64,000 bases of DNA from Bacteroidaceae bacterium (GTDB lineage Bacteria; Bacteroidota; Bacteroidia; Bacteroidales; Bacteroidaceae), in contig JAGBGU010000010.1 in the NCBI GenBank assembly GCA_017935785.1, positions 1 to 64,000 on the forward strand, in the 5' to 3' direction. This document shows positions 18,227 through 26,928 of the stretch, one piece after another. Position 1 is the stretch's first letter, and each line of letters begins with the position of its first letter. The notes beneath the pieces were generated by a model that did no database searches, was not told where the DNA came from, and saw nothing but the letters and a program-made list of their open reading frames with translations. The translations under genes and the position numbers were made by a program.

Positions 18227-18266
18227 ACTCCCCTCCCTTGTGGAGCAACGAGGGGAGTCTTTTTTT
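18227..18266 (+). terminator. Hairpin terminator between the 9-bp array and the DUF6261 gene
   Basis: ACTCCCCTC (18227-18235) pairs with GAGGGGAGT (18250-18258); seven T follow on the plus strand. It would stop rightward transcripts crossing the array; in the other direction the tail (ATTTTGA) is weaker. Confidence 0.7.
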
Positions 18267-19152
18267 ACCCGGCCAATCCACCGTCCTCATCCTCATAGGG
18301 GTTGTCATCGCCTCCGGTGTCGGGGTTGGTGGGTTCGTTGTCGGGGTTGGTGTCCGTGTCGGTTGATGATGAACCGCCGCCGGTGTCGGGATCAGTGGGC
18401 TGCGTGCCGGGGGCGTCTGTGCCGGATGATGATGAACCGCTGCCGGAGCTGCCGCCGGAGGCAGGTTTGGTAAGGCTGATGAGCGCGTTCATCTGCGCAA
18501 TGAACGCCTCAATGGCCTCGGTGGGCTGCACAATGGCATAGGCATTCACCGTCTGCACAATCTCGGCATACTTGGCGTCCACCTGCTTGCGCAGTTCCTC
18601 GGTGTCGATGTCCTTCTGTGGCAAGCGTTCCACCTCTTCCTGAAGCTTCTCGTCGTCGATGGCCGCAAAGGCTGCGTTCTTCTCTTCTAACGCTTCAAGT
18701 TCTTCAGTAAGCCCCAACAGCGTAATGTGAGGTGTGGCCTTATCTGATTTCAAGAGATTAATCAAACCAATCACCTCTCGTGTTTGTGTGCGTTTTTCAT
18801 GGTTAGTGATACCACGATATGTTGCAACCATAGCATCCAATGCCAATGCTGCAGTGCGCTTTGCCTCAATAGTGTTTGTCTTATGCGCGGTTATAATATT
18901 CAAGATTACACCCATGGCTTTGTCGCGTGCCTTGTCCGCATCGTTCAGTTGTACCGTACTTACATATGCAGTCTGACGGCGTACTATACTTGATTCCAAT
19001 TCCACCAGTTCGCCGTAGGTCGGCAGCAGGTTTTCGATGTGCAGTGCCTGTGCGCCGGCAGCCTTCATCTTACTATAAGCCTTGCAGTGAAAATCGTTGT
19101 GCAATCCCAGATTGATATGACTGAAAGCAATTGAATTAATTTGTGTAGCCAT
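18265..19152 (-). CDS. DUF6261-like protein with acidic ...GGLAG tail
   Basis: 295 residues. The first ~225 are helical and look like the Bacteroidales DUF6261 family (function unknown): INSIAFSHINLGLHNDFH at the start, alternating helices, then LRKQVDAKYAEIVQTVNAY. No signal peptide, so probably cytoplasmic. From about 228 a low-complexity tail rich in Ser, Gly, Asp, Thr, Pro repeats PDTGG and ends EDEDGGLAG. The same ending occurs in the HU-like protein at 30420-30965. The gene has a 41-bp tandem array in its probable leader and a 9-bp array beyond its stop. Confidence 0.75.
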   Translation of the reverse strand: MATQINSIAFSHINLGLHNDFHCKAYSKMKAAGAQALHIENLLPTYGELVELESSIVRRQTAYVSTVQLNDADKARDKAMGVILNIITAHKTNTIEAKRTAALALDAMVATYRGITNHEKRTQTREVIGLINLLKSDKATPHITLLGLTEELEALEEKNAAFAAIDDEKLQEEVERLPQKDIDTEELRKQVDAKYAEIVQTVNAYAIVQPTEAIEAFIAQMNALISLTKPASGGSSGSGSSSSGTDAPGTQPTDPDTGGGSSSTDTDTNPDNEPTNPDTGGDDNPYEDEDGGLAG

Positions 19153-19196
19153 AATTTTTTCTTGTTTTAAAGTTTTTAATTATTCTGCTGAAATCC

Positions 19197-19568
19197 AAAA
19201 TCGGCTTTTTGGCTGGTTTGACGTCCGTCGTTTCATCAAAATCGGCTTTTTGGCGGTTCCGACGCCCGTCGTTTCATCAAAATCGGCTTTTTGGCGGTTC
19301 CGACGCCCGTCGTTTCATCAAAATCGGCTTTTTGGCGGTTCCGACGCCCGTCGTTTGCATCAAAATCGGCTTTTTGGCGGTTCCGACGCCCGTCGTTTGC
19401 ATCAAAATCGGCTTTTTGGCGGTTCCGACGCCCGTCGTTTCATCAAAATCGGCTTTTTGGCGGTTCCGACGCCTGTCGTTTACATCAAAATCGGCTTTTT
19501 GGCGGTTCCGACGCCTGTCGTTTCATCAAAATCGGCATTTTGGCTTGTTCAGCATTCTTTCATAGATC
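19197..19568. repeat. 41-bp tandem repeat array, nine units
   Basis: Nine head-to-tail units of 41 bp (three have one extra base before ATC), starting at 19197, 19238, 19279, 19320, 19362, 19404, 19445, 19487 and 19528. Units 2-8 are nearly identical; the first and last are degenerate, as expected of a minisatellite. Each unit has the core CGACGCCCGTCG, whose arms CGACG/CGTCG are complementary, and a GGCG...CGCC pair. The array lies 44-416 bases upstream of the DUF6261 start, probably within its leader. Open frames across it in all forward frames are artefacts of the 41-base period. Confidence 0.95.
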
Positions 19569-19668
19569 ACTCTATTGCCGCGCTGAATTCCCCTGCTCCT
19601 TTCGACAGACTTGGCGGCTGGGTTAGTAAATAGTTTTAATTCACTCATGCTGTCGGATGACAACAGCG

Positions 19669-19676
19669 CAAATTTA
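19669..19676 (-). promoter_or_regulatory. Possible -7 element for the DUF6261 gene
   Basis: TAAATTTG on the minus strand upstream of the 41-bp array. If real, the transcript has a leader of about 500 bases containing all nine repeats. No clear -33 box. Confidence 0.35.
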
Positions 19677-19767
19677 CGAATTTATTTTGAGAAAAGGAAT
19701 ATTGGTGTCCGATAAAATGTGTGCTTATACCCATGGTTTCCTTATTTTTGTTGCAGAGACAGAATAA

Positions 19768-19804
19768 TCAAAAAGGGCTGATTCCAGCAAATGGAAACAG
19801 CCCT
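19768..19804 (-). terminator. Terminator of the GH20/GH2/esterase operon
   Basis: AGGGCTGATTCCA (19774-19786) pairs with TGGAAACAGCCCT (19792-19804), one mismatch, 5-base loop; T-rich tail on the minus strand (19773-19768). Confidence 0.8.
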
Positions 19805-19875
19805 AATTTTATTCTGTCAAAAACAGTTTTATCGGAAACCAATATTACAGAATAAACCTATAACTCCCAGACTGA

Positions 19876-22203
19876 TTATTCAACGATAATCTCGTCTATG
19901 AATACGAAGGCTCTTCCGCCTTTACCGCTGTGCCAGTCGGGTAAAACGTGTTCTGGTTGTATAAATACCTTTATATAGCGTGTTTTGACGGGGTCGAACT
20001 TTAGGGTATGTTCGTAAATCTTGTTGGGGTTGTCGAGTGTCATTACAGGATATTCTTCCTTTGCAACTTCAGTGTATTGCTTGCCGTCCTGTGATGTGTA
20101 AACTGCAAAGATACGGGCATCGAAAACCCAGTCGCCTTTTTCAACCAGCGTAGAAATGGAGACACTGCTGATTTCTGTCGGTTCCTTCATGTCGATAACT
20201 GTTTCTATATCGTTTGACTGGAATCCCATCCAGTGTCCGGTCTTGTAGTTGAATTCTCCTTTAAGTCCGTCCAAGAGTAGGCCGGGACCGTTGAAGGTAT
20301 ATCCGCCACTTGCTGGTTTAAGAAGCGTTATCGGTTTGAAACTGGCCTTGTGCAGTCTGACTTCCTCTGTAAATATACGTGTCTTTCCAGTCGGACGTAT
20401 GCCAATAGCGTTGATGGTGCATGCCTCTTTAATTTTGATTGTATCTTTGTACAGAGGCGATGTTTCGTTTGGCTCGGTTCCGTCAAGTGTATAGTGGATG
20501 GGGCAGTTGTCTATAGTCTTGAATGCCACTTTGAGCACTCCTTCCTGTGCATCAGGTATTAGGCTGGCTTTAATGTCAAACGCGTGTGTGGCATAGTTGT
20601 ATTGTTTTACATCATAAAGTTGCACCAATTGGGGCAGACGGCTGAGGAAGCATTCATAATTCTTTTTATCCGCATTGCTCCACTGAATTTCAGAAAGGGC
20701 AGCCAATCGTGGTAACAGCATGTATTCTGCATGACTGAAGTACGGAATGTATTCAGCCCATAGGTTTGCCTGCACACCAACAATGTATTTCTGCTCCTCA
20801 ACGCTCAGTGATTTAGGCATTGGCTCATAGCTGTAGACACGCTCCAATGGTAAATATCCGCCGATGGCAAGTGGTTCATTTTCTGTATCCTTGGACTGGT
20901 AGTAATCAAAATAAAGGTAGGTGTTTGGCGTCATTATGACATTGTGTTTCTGACGTGCCGCTTCAATACCGCCGCCTTCGCCCCGCCATGACATCACTGT
21001 GGCGTTGGGCGCCAGTCCGCCCTCAAGCGTCTCGTCCCAACCAATCATCTGTCGTCCCTTGCTGTTGAGGAACTTCTCGGCATGTTTGATTACGAAACTC
21101 TGAAGATATTCTTCTGCTGTATGCTTGTCGTCGCCCTTAATTCCGAGAGCCTTTATGCGGGCTTGGCACTTGGGGCATTCTTTCCAACGTGTTTTTGGAC
21201 ATTCGTCACCGCCAACATGTATGTACTCAGAGGGAAAGATTTCCACAATCTCGCCAAGCACGTCTTCAATAAATTTCAGAGTAGCGTCGTTACCCGCACA
21301 AAGTACCTCCTCTGAAACTCCCCATTGACGCCATACCTCGTACGGACCGCCGGTGCAGCCAAGTTCTGGATATGCATGGAGTGCACCCATCATGTGGCCC
21401 GGCATGTCAATTTCAGGTATTACGGTAATGTAACGGTCGGCGGCATATGCTACAATTTCGCGCGCTTCCTCCTGAGTATAGAAACCGCCGTAAGGCTTAC
21501 CGTCATATTCTCCTGAGTTGCGTCCGATGACTGTTTCAGTACGTTTTGACCCCTTCTCAGTAAGCAGCGGACGGCACTTTATTTCAATACGCCAGCCTTG
21601 GTCTTCGCTCAGATGCCAGTGGAATCTGTTAATGTTATGCATGGCAAGCAGGTCAATGTAACGCTTAACGGAATCCAGTGTGAAATAGTGGCGGGCAACA
21701 TCCAACATAGCTCCACGATAGCTGAAACGTGGTGCGTCATCAATTTCAACTGCAGGAAGCGCAACCTTACCGTTATCAGTAACGGGCAATGACTTGCGAA
21801 GGGTTTGTATGCCATAGAATACGCCTGCTTCTGAACCGCCGCAAATCACCACTTTGTCTGCAGAAACCTTAAGCGTGTAGCTTTCAGGGGCTTTCTTGTT
21901 CTCTTTTACTTGCAAAATTATACCTTTCCCTTCAGTACCTGTAGTTACATCAAGCTCTATACCAGTCTTTTCCTTTACATATTCGGCAAGGAAATTGGCA
22001 TTGTTCTGCATTTTGGCGTTTCCTTCGGGATAAAGCACTTTTGTCCCTTCGTTAAGTAAGAACTCGCCTTGTTCAGCCAGTTTGATTTCCTGAGGAATGG
22101 GAATAATCTGATAATTCGCTTTTTCCGAATCAGAGCAGGAAAGGAACATAAATCCTGCCACTGAAAAGCCAATCAGGCTTGTTAGCTGTTTTGTGAGTTT
22201 CAT
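19876..22203 (-). CDS. GH20 beta-N-acetylhexosaminidase, lipoprotein
   Basis: 775 residues. Lipobox FLSC gives an anchored Cys at residue 23. A GH20b N-terminal domain (about 32-155) precedes the GH20 barrel: FHWHLSEDQGW (194-204), EIDMPGH, and the catalytic pair Asp333-Glu334 in HVGGDECPK, where the Asp assists the substrate N-acetyl group and the Glu is the acid. The C-terminus (about 630-775) looks like an F5/8 type C carbohydrate-binding module, preceded by a chitobiase-type CHB_HEX domain. It removes terminal GlcNAc/GalNAc from glycans, probably at the cell surface or periplasm. Last gene of a leftward operon, 4 bases after the beta-mannosidase. Confidence 0.93.
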   Translation of the reverse strand: MKLTKQLTSLIGFSVAGFMFLSCSDSEKANYQIIPIPQEIKLAEQGEFLLNEGTKVLYPEGNAKMQNNANFLAEYVKEKTGIELDVTTGTEGKGIILQVKENKKAPESYTLKVSADKVVICGGSEAGVFYGIQTLRKSLPVTDNGKVALPAVEIDDAPRFSYRGAMLDVARHYFTLDSVKRYIDLLAMHNINRFHWHLSEDQGWRIEIKCRPLLTEKGSKRTETVIGRNSGEYDGKPYGGFYTQEEAREIVAYAADRYITVIPEIDMPGHMMGALHAYPELGCTGGPYEVWRQWGVSEEVLCAGNDATLKFIEDVLGEIVEIFPSEYIHVGGDECPKTRWKECPKCQARIKALGIKGDDKHTAEEYLQSFVIKHAEKFLNSKGRQMIGWDETLEGGLAPNATVMSWRGEGGGIEAARQKHNVIMTPNTYLYFDYYQSKDTENEPLAIGGYLPLERVYSYEPMPKSLSVEEQKYIVGVQANLWAEYIPYFSHAEYMLLPRLAALSEIQWSNADKKNYECFLSRLPQLVQLYDVKQYNYATHAFDIKASLIPDAQEGVLKVAFKTIDNCPIHYTLDGTEPNETSPLYKDTIKIKEACTINAIGIRPTGKTRIFTEEVRLHKASFKPITLLKPASGGYTFNGPGLLLDGLKGEFNYKTGHWMGFQSNDIETVIDMKEPTEISSVSISTLVEKGDWVFDARIFAVYTSQDGKQYTEVAKEEYPVMTLDNPNKIYEHTLKFDPVKTRYIKVFIQPEHVLPDWHSGKGGRAFVFIDEIIVE

Positions 22204-22207
22204 TTGT

Positions 22208-24781
22208 TTATTTGTTTATGTGAATAATATTTTTTAAATGTCGTATTTTTAGCGTCAGTTGGCCGTCTTGCTTAATCTGAGGCGATGTGATTGTTACCTT
22301 TTTGCTCTCACCAGGAAGTAAGTCAAAGAAGTTATCGCTGAAACGAGCACCCTGGAAAGGTATCTCAATAAAGACATCACGCGCCAGTTGTCCAGCCTTT
22401 AGACTGATTTCGCATCTGCCGTCTTCTTGTCTGATTTTATATCGTATATCAGTGGCGGGCAATGCTTGTTCTTTGGGATAACAGAAGTAATATATTTCTT
22501 TAGAGAGGAGTTCGCCACTTGCACTCTTAAGCGTCATTTGAAGGAAAGTGTTTGCCGGTGATACGGCCATTTCCTTGTAATTCAGTATGTGGAATCTTAC
22601 AGAAGAGTTGGACGGCACATCGTTCTTAACAGACATTTTCTTCAGGGTCTTTCCGTTAAAGTCTTTCAGCCTCAACTCGAGTGACGCATTCTTGTATGAT
22701 TCCAGTTTGTCAGAAATTGCATAGACCGTTATGCTGTCACCTTCCCTAACGGCATTAAGGAGCAGTGGCGCATAAGCCCTTTGCGTCTGATAATGCAGGG
22801 CTTTCCAGTTGCCGAAATAGTCGATGCCCGACCATGATACCACGGGCCAACTGTCATTTAATTGCCAATAAAGTGTGCCCATGCAGAATGGGCGGTTGCG
22901 TCGGTGCGCCTCAATGCCGTGCCTTATTCCAAAACCCTGCAGAACAAGTCCTTTGTAAACTAACTCTTCAAAGTCTTTGGGCTCGTCATAATACAGTGCC
23001 ATCGTTTTTTTAATCAGTGCATTTCCGATAGTGGCCTTTTGATGGGCGTTCATCACCTCCGATTCCAAGGCATAGTCCTCAGGCGAGGCAAACGATGCGA
23101 TGGTCTTCATTTCGGGGAATGATTGAAAACCATATTCACTCATGAAACGCGGTATTTCATTGTCAAGACTTTCAAAGGGTTTTTGTCCATACCATATACC
23201 CCAGTTGTGACTGTCGGCAATTTTCCAGCTTTCCGGCCTTCCCCAGTTTGCCTCATAAGGAGAACTATGCATGTAAAACCTGCCTTTGTCATACATCTCT
23301 ACCATTGCGGGCAGCAGATTGTGGAAGATTTTATTGTACCCCTGTTGCATGCGTTGCCATACGGCCGGTTCATACTTTTTGCTCCATCCCCAATAGCGCA
23401 TTCCCTCATATATCTCATTGTTGCCGCACCACATGGCCAGACTGGCATGATTGCGCAGCCGTCTGATGTTATATTCAGCCTCATCCTTAACGCGGTTCAG
23501 AAAGACAGAATCGCTGGGATATGTGGTACAAGCAAAGATAAAGTCCTGCCACACTAAAATGCCCATTTTGTCAGCAGCTTCGTAGAACTTTTCATCTTCG
23601 TAAATACCACCGCCCCAAACGCGTATCATGTTGTGGTTAGCGTCTTTTACATCCTGCATGAGACGCGTATATCGTTCCGGGGTGACATTGGGCAACAGGG
23701 CGTCGTCCGGTATAAAGTTGGAACCCTTTGCGAACATTGGCTGCCCGTTTACCACAAAATAAAATGATTTGCCATCATTATCATCCTCCATGACAACCTT
23801 TATGTCTCGTAAACCTATAAGTTTAGATTGCGAGGCAACCGTTACACCGTCTGCTTTGACAGTCGCATCCAGCTTGTATAGAGAGGCTTCTCCCCATCCG
23901 TTGGGCATCCACAACTTGGGGGCATCAATTTCCAGCGGAATGGAGATGAGGTTTGTGCCGTGTTTCAATGTAACACCGTGGCTTTCCGTTTTTGACACCT
24001 TATCCTTGTAGGAATATGTTACGCTGATTTCCGTCCGCAGTTCAGCAGGCTCCGGATGAAATATCTCAAAATGATGATTGATTTTTGCTTTTGAACTATT
24101 TATCTCAAGTTGCTCCACATACAAGTCGTCTATATAGGCTGCATCATAGAATATCAGCGATACCGGGCGCCATATACCACTGGTCGCCAAACGGATACCC
24201 CAGTCCCATCCGTAGCTGTAAGGCGCCTTCCTGCTATATATGCTCACGCGTTGTTCGCTATGGTCGTTGTCCGCAGGGTACGAAAAACCGTCTGTTTCCA
24301 ACTGTGGGAGCGTTTGTTTGATAGGGGAGTGGAAATACACCTGAAGATGGTTCTCGCCTTCGTGTAAGAGCTCTTTCACTTGGATGTCGTATCCAACAAA
24401 CATGTTGTCGGTTCTTTTTATCAAGGCTCCGTTCAGATATATGTCAGCGTATGTGTCAAGACCTTCAAAACGCAGCATTGCCGCACTGTATTCAAGCTGT
24501 TCTTTCGTAATCACGAACGATGTCTTGTATTTCCAGTCTTCCTTTTCAACCCATTGCACCTTCTCTTCATTCATGCCGAAGAAGGGATTGATGAGCTTGC
24601 CGTTGTCCATAAGATCTTGGTGTACCGTTCCGCACACCTTTGCCGGCATCCATTCGTTCTTGTCTGCTTGCGCAAACTGCCAGTTCTTGTTTAGCTTAAT
24701 CTGCTGTGGAGTCTTATGAGGTGCGGCGTTCAGCCATGCAGGCATAATGGTCAGCAGAAAGAGTAGTTTCAATGTTTTCAT
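22208..24781 (-). CDS. GH2 beta-mannosidase, exported
   Basis: 857 residues from the ATG at 24781, which gives a clean signal peptide (cleavage near WLNA-A, residue 19); upstream in-frame starts (24793, 24838) would add an unlikely extension overlapping the previous gene. A GH2 sugar-binding domain is followed by an Ig-like domain and a TIM barrel with acid/base Glu456 (CGNNE) and nucleophile Glu549 (MSEYG). The 93-residue gap and GWDWG motif fit Bacteroides beta-mannosidases. It would release the core beta-mannose of N-glycans after hexosaminidase action. Confidence 0.9.
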   Translation of the reverse strand: MKTLKLLFLLTIMPAWLNAAPHKTPQQIKLNKNWQFAQADKNEWMPAKVCGTVHQDLMDNGKLINPFFGMNEEKVQWVEKEDWKYKTSFVITKEQLEYSAAMLRFEGLDTYADIYLNGALIKRTDNMFVGYDIQVKELLHEGENHLQVYFHSPIKQTLPQLETDGFSYPADNDHSEQRVSIYSRKAPYSYGWDWGIRLATSGIWRPVSLIFYDAAYIDDLYVEQLEINSSKAKINHHFEIFHPEPAELRTEISVTYSYKDKVSKTESHGVTLKHGTNLISIPLEIDAPKLWMPNGWGEASLYKLDATVKADGVTVASQSKLIGLRDIKVVMEDDNDGKSFYFVVNGQPMFAKGSNFIPDDALLPNVTPERYTRLMQDVKDANHNMIRVWGGGIYEDEKFYEAADKMGILVWQDFIFACTTYPSDSVFLNRVKDEAEYNIRRLRNHASLAMWCGNNEIYEGMRYWGWSKKYEPAVWQRMQQGYNKIFHNLLPAMVEMYDKGRFYMHSSPYEANWGRPESWKIADSHNWGIWYGQKPFESLDNEIPRFMSEYGFQSFPEMKTIASFASPEDYALESEVMNAHQKATIGNALIKKTMALYYDEPKDFEELVYKGLVLQGFGIRHGIEAHRRNRPFCMGTLYWQLNDSWPVVSWSGIDYFGNWKALHYQTQRAYAPLLLNAVREGDSITVYAISDKLESYKNASLELRLKDFNGKTLKKMSVKNDVPSNSSVRFHILNYKEMAVSPANTFLQMTLKSASGELLSKEIYYFCYPKEQALPATDIRYKIRQEDGRCEISLKAGQLARDVFIEIPFQGARFSDNFFDLLPGESKKVTITSPQIKQDGQLTLKIRHLKNIIHINK

Positions 24782-24794
24782 ATTATATAACATT

Positions 24795-26888
24795 TTATTT
24801 TGTGTCTGTTCGGAAAGTGGACGCAGGCAACCCCGCACAATTTACCAAATTAGCCCTGGTATACGGCTGCCATCCATAACGCACAATTCGTGGCGCATTA
24901 ACTTTGTCACTCCATGCCCTCACCTGTTCTCCTTCTATAGTCGCCTTTGCCGGATAAAAAACACCGTCTTCACCCGCTATCTCAAAACAAAGAAGTTCGC
25001 CGTTGTCCCCAGCATGTAATCCTTTTGCATAATCAAAGGAAATGTAGGCCATGTTTTGTTGGAAGAATACAGATTTGTACAGCGGTCCCGAGGGTATTAC
25101 GTTCATCCTGAAATAAGTCTTGTTTAAAGCCCAATACGCCAGTCTTTCCCCTACCTCCTGTTTGCGTGTTGGATGGACATCCAGTGAGTCTCCGCAGTCT
25201 GTACATACCGCCATTCCTGAATATGGAACCTTATTCATCAACAGACGCTGACTGTCACGAAACCATGTCCATGAGGGTCTGTCCATACTTGAAAGCTGTA
25301 CAAAATAGAAGGGCATTTTTGCGTTGTTCCAGTTGTTGCGCCAACTTTGCACAAGCAGTCTGAACAATTTTTCGTGCGCATCCTTGTTATGCGCATTGCT
25401 CTCACCCTGATACCAAATGACACCCTTTATCGGGAACTGCTCCATTGGGCGTACACCGGATTCATATAAGTAGCAGGGTTCGTATGGGTGGCGCTGGTGG
25501 GGGTTGGCCGACTTCTTTACGTTCAGGGAAGCTCTTTCTCTTACCCAATCCTGAATAAAATCATTCCGGGTCCAGTTTCGTAATATAGCCGGAAATTCAT
25601 ATTCAAGGGTGCGACGGTCTATCCATGCCTCTGCTGGCGAGCCTCCTACGGCATTGCATATCAACCCAATAGGGATGTCCAGACTGTCCTGTAGCATTTT
25701 CCCGAAATAATAAGCCACAGCGGAGAATTGTGAGGCAGACTGTGGGGTACATTCTTCCCATTCTGTATCCTTGAAATACTGAAGATGATTTAATGAGTCC
25801 AACACTGTTGCGTTCCATTCAACAGCATTTGTACGCCAGCGCGCCTTCATGTCATACAAGCGTATGTCTTTGTTTACGGCATTGGGGATGTCGCGCTTCC
25901 CTGTAGCGCATAGGGACAGCCCGAACTCCATGTTTGACTGGCCTGAACACAACCAGACATCACCGGCCATCACATTTTCATATTTCAGAGTCTTGCTGTC
26001 GGAAACAACTCTCAGCGTATACGGACCACCAACATTGAGCGGGTCCAGTACGACATGCCATTTGCCGTCAGTCGTTGCTACGGCCTTTCTTTTTTGATTG
26101 TCGATGTATACCGTTATTTGCTCGCCGGCATCAGCCTTTCCGCCAATCTTTAGGGGTACGCCATGCTGCAATACCATATTGTCGGAATACATGTGCGACA
26201 TCTGCAGCCCGCCAAATTCGCCGGTAATGCCCTCATATACAACTTTGGCAAGGACAGCGGCCCCTTCGGCATTAGGGTGTATGCCGTCTTCTATCAGATA
26301 AGGAAGTGCGTATAGCGGCGCATGGAAATCTATCAGCTGTACGTTTTCGCTTTTGGCTACCTTCTCGATAGCTTGCTGTATTTCCTGATGCCAGTCGCGC
26401 GTTCCCGACTCGAATCTCCAGTGGCGGTCTGACAACGGTGACATACGCGCTATCAGAAATCTTGTGTTAGGATTAGACTTTCTGAAATCATTCAGCATAT
26501 TCCTGTAGTCGCCAATAAAGTCATCACGATAGTTAGGCCAGTTTCGGGGGTCTGTATCATTCACGCCCAGATGGATTACAACGATGTCTGCTGCAAATGC
26601 CAGGGCTTCCTCGAATTCCTTCTGTTGTATATAGGGCCGGTGTCCGCATGCAAGCAGGGTGGCGCCGGGCTTGCCGAAGTTTCTCACTTCATACCGGTTC
26701 CCCAACATCTTCTGCAGCCTTACGGGATACGCGTTTTGTTCTCTGTTCTGCACACCCGTACCATAGGTTATGCTGTTCCCCACGCAAGCCACTTTTATTT
26801 TTTCATTGTCTGCACTAACGGGCAAAGCGAAAAAACTGAATATAGTACATACTACTATACAGCAGGCATTAAGGTGAATTTTCATCAT
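24795..26888 (-). CDS. Two-domain sialate O-acetylesterase
   Basis: About 697 residues from the ATG at 26888 (a GTG at 26894 is also possible), with a signal peptide ending near PVSA. Domain 1 (about 30-225) is an SGNH/GDSL hydrolase: VGNSITYG, GATLLACG, HLGVNDTDP, DGIHPN. Domain 2 (about 230-690) is a sialate O-acetylesterase: CSGQSNMEF with nucleophile Ser, WYQGESNA, and DVHPTRKQEVG. Such enzymes strip O-acetyl groups from sialic acids so that sialidases can act. Two-catalytic-domain forms are known from gut Bacteroides. It lies 34 bases from the flanking GH20 gene. Confidence 0.88.
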   Translation of the reverse strand: MMKIHLNACCIVVCTIFSFFALPVSADNEKIKVACVGNSITYGTGVQNREQNAYPVRLQKMLGNRYEVRNFGKPGATLLACGHRPYIQQKEFEEALAFAADIVVIHLGVNDTDPRNWPNYRDDFIGDYRNMLNDFRKSNPNTRFLIARMSPLSDRHWRFESGTRDWHQEIQQAIEKVAKSENVQLIDFHAPLYALPYLIEDGIHPNAEGAAVLAKVVYEGITGEFGGLQMSHMYSDNMVLQHGVPLKIGGKADAGEQITVYIDNQKRKAVATTDGKWHVVLDPLNVGGPYTLRVVSDSKTLKYENVMAGDVWLCSGQSNMEFGLSLCATGKRDIPNAVNKDIRLYDMKARWRTNAVEWNATVLDSLNHLQYFKDTEWEECTPQSASQFSAVAYYFGKMLQDSLDIPIGLICNAVGGSPAEAWIDRRTLEYEFPAILRNWTRNDFIQDWVRERASLNVKKSANPHQRHPYEPCYLYESGVRPMEQFPIKGVIWYQGESNAHNKDAHEKLFRLLVQSWRNNWNNAKMPFYFVQLSSMDRPSWTWFRDSQRLLMNKVPYSGMAVCTDCGDSLDVHPTRKQEVGERLAYWALNKTYFRMNVIPSGPLYKSVFFQQNMAYISFDYAKGLHAGDNGELLCFEIAGEDGVFYPAKATIEGEQVRAWSDKVNAPRIVRYGWQPYTRANLVNCAGLPASTFRTDTK

Positions 26889-26928
26889 AGACACAATTTT
26901 TTATGCGGGCATACACACTATTACTTGC

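Noticed and set aside
19197..19568. CRISPR array
   Set aside because: The 41-bp units abut without spacers and no cas genes are present; it is a tandem repeat.
19209..19633. Repeat protein encoded by the 41-bp array
   Set aside because: The period is not a multiple of three, so all three forward frames are open and cycle through the same peptides; no start signal.
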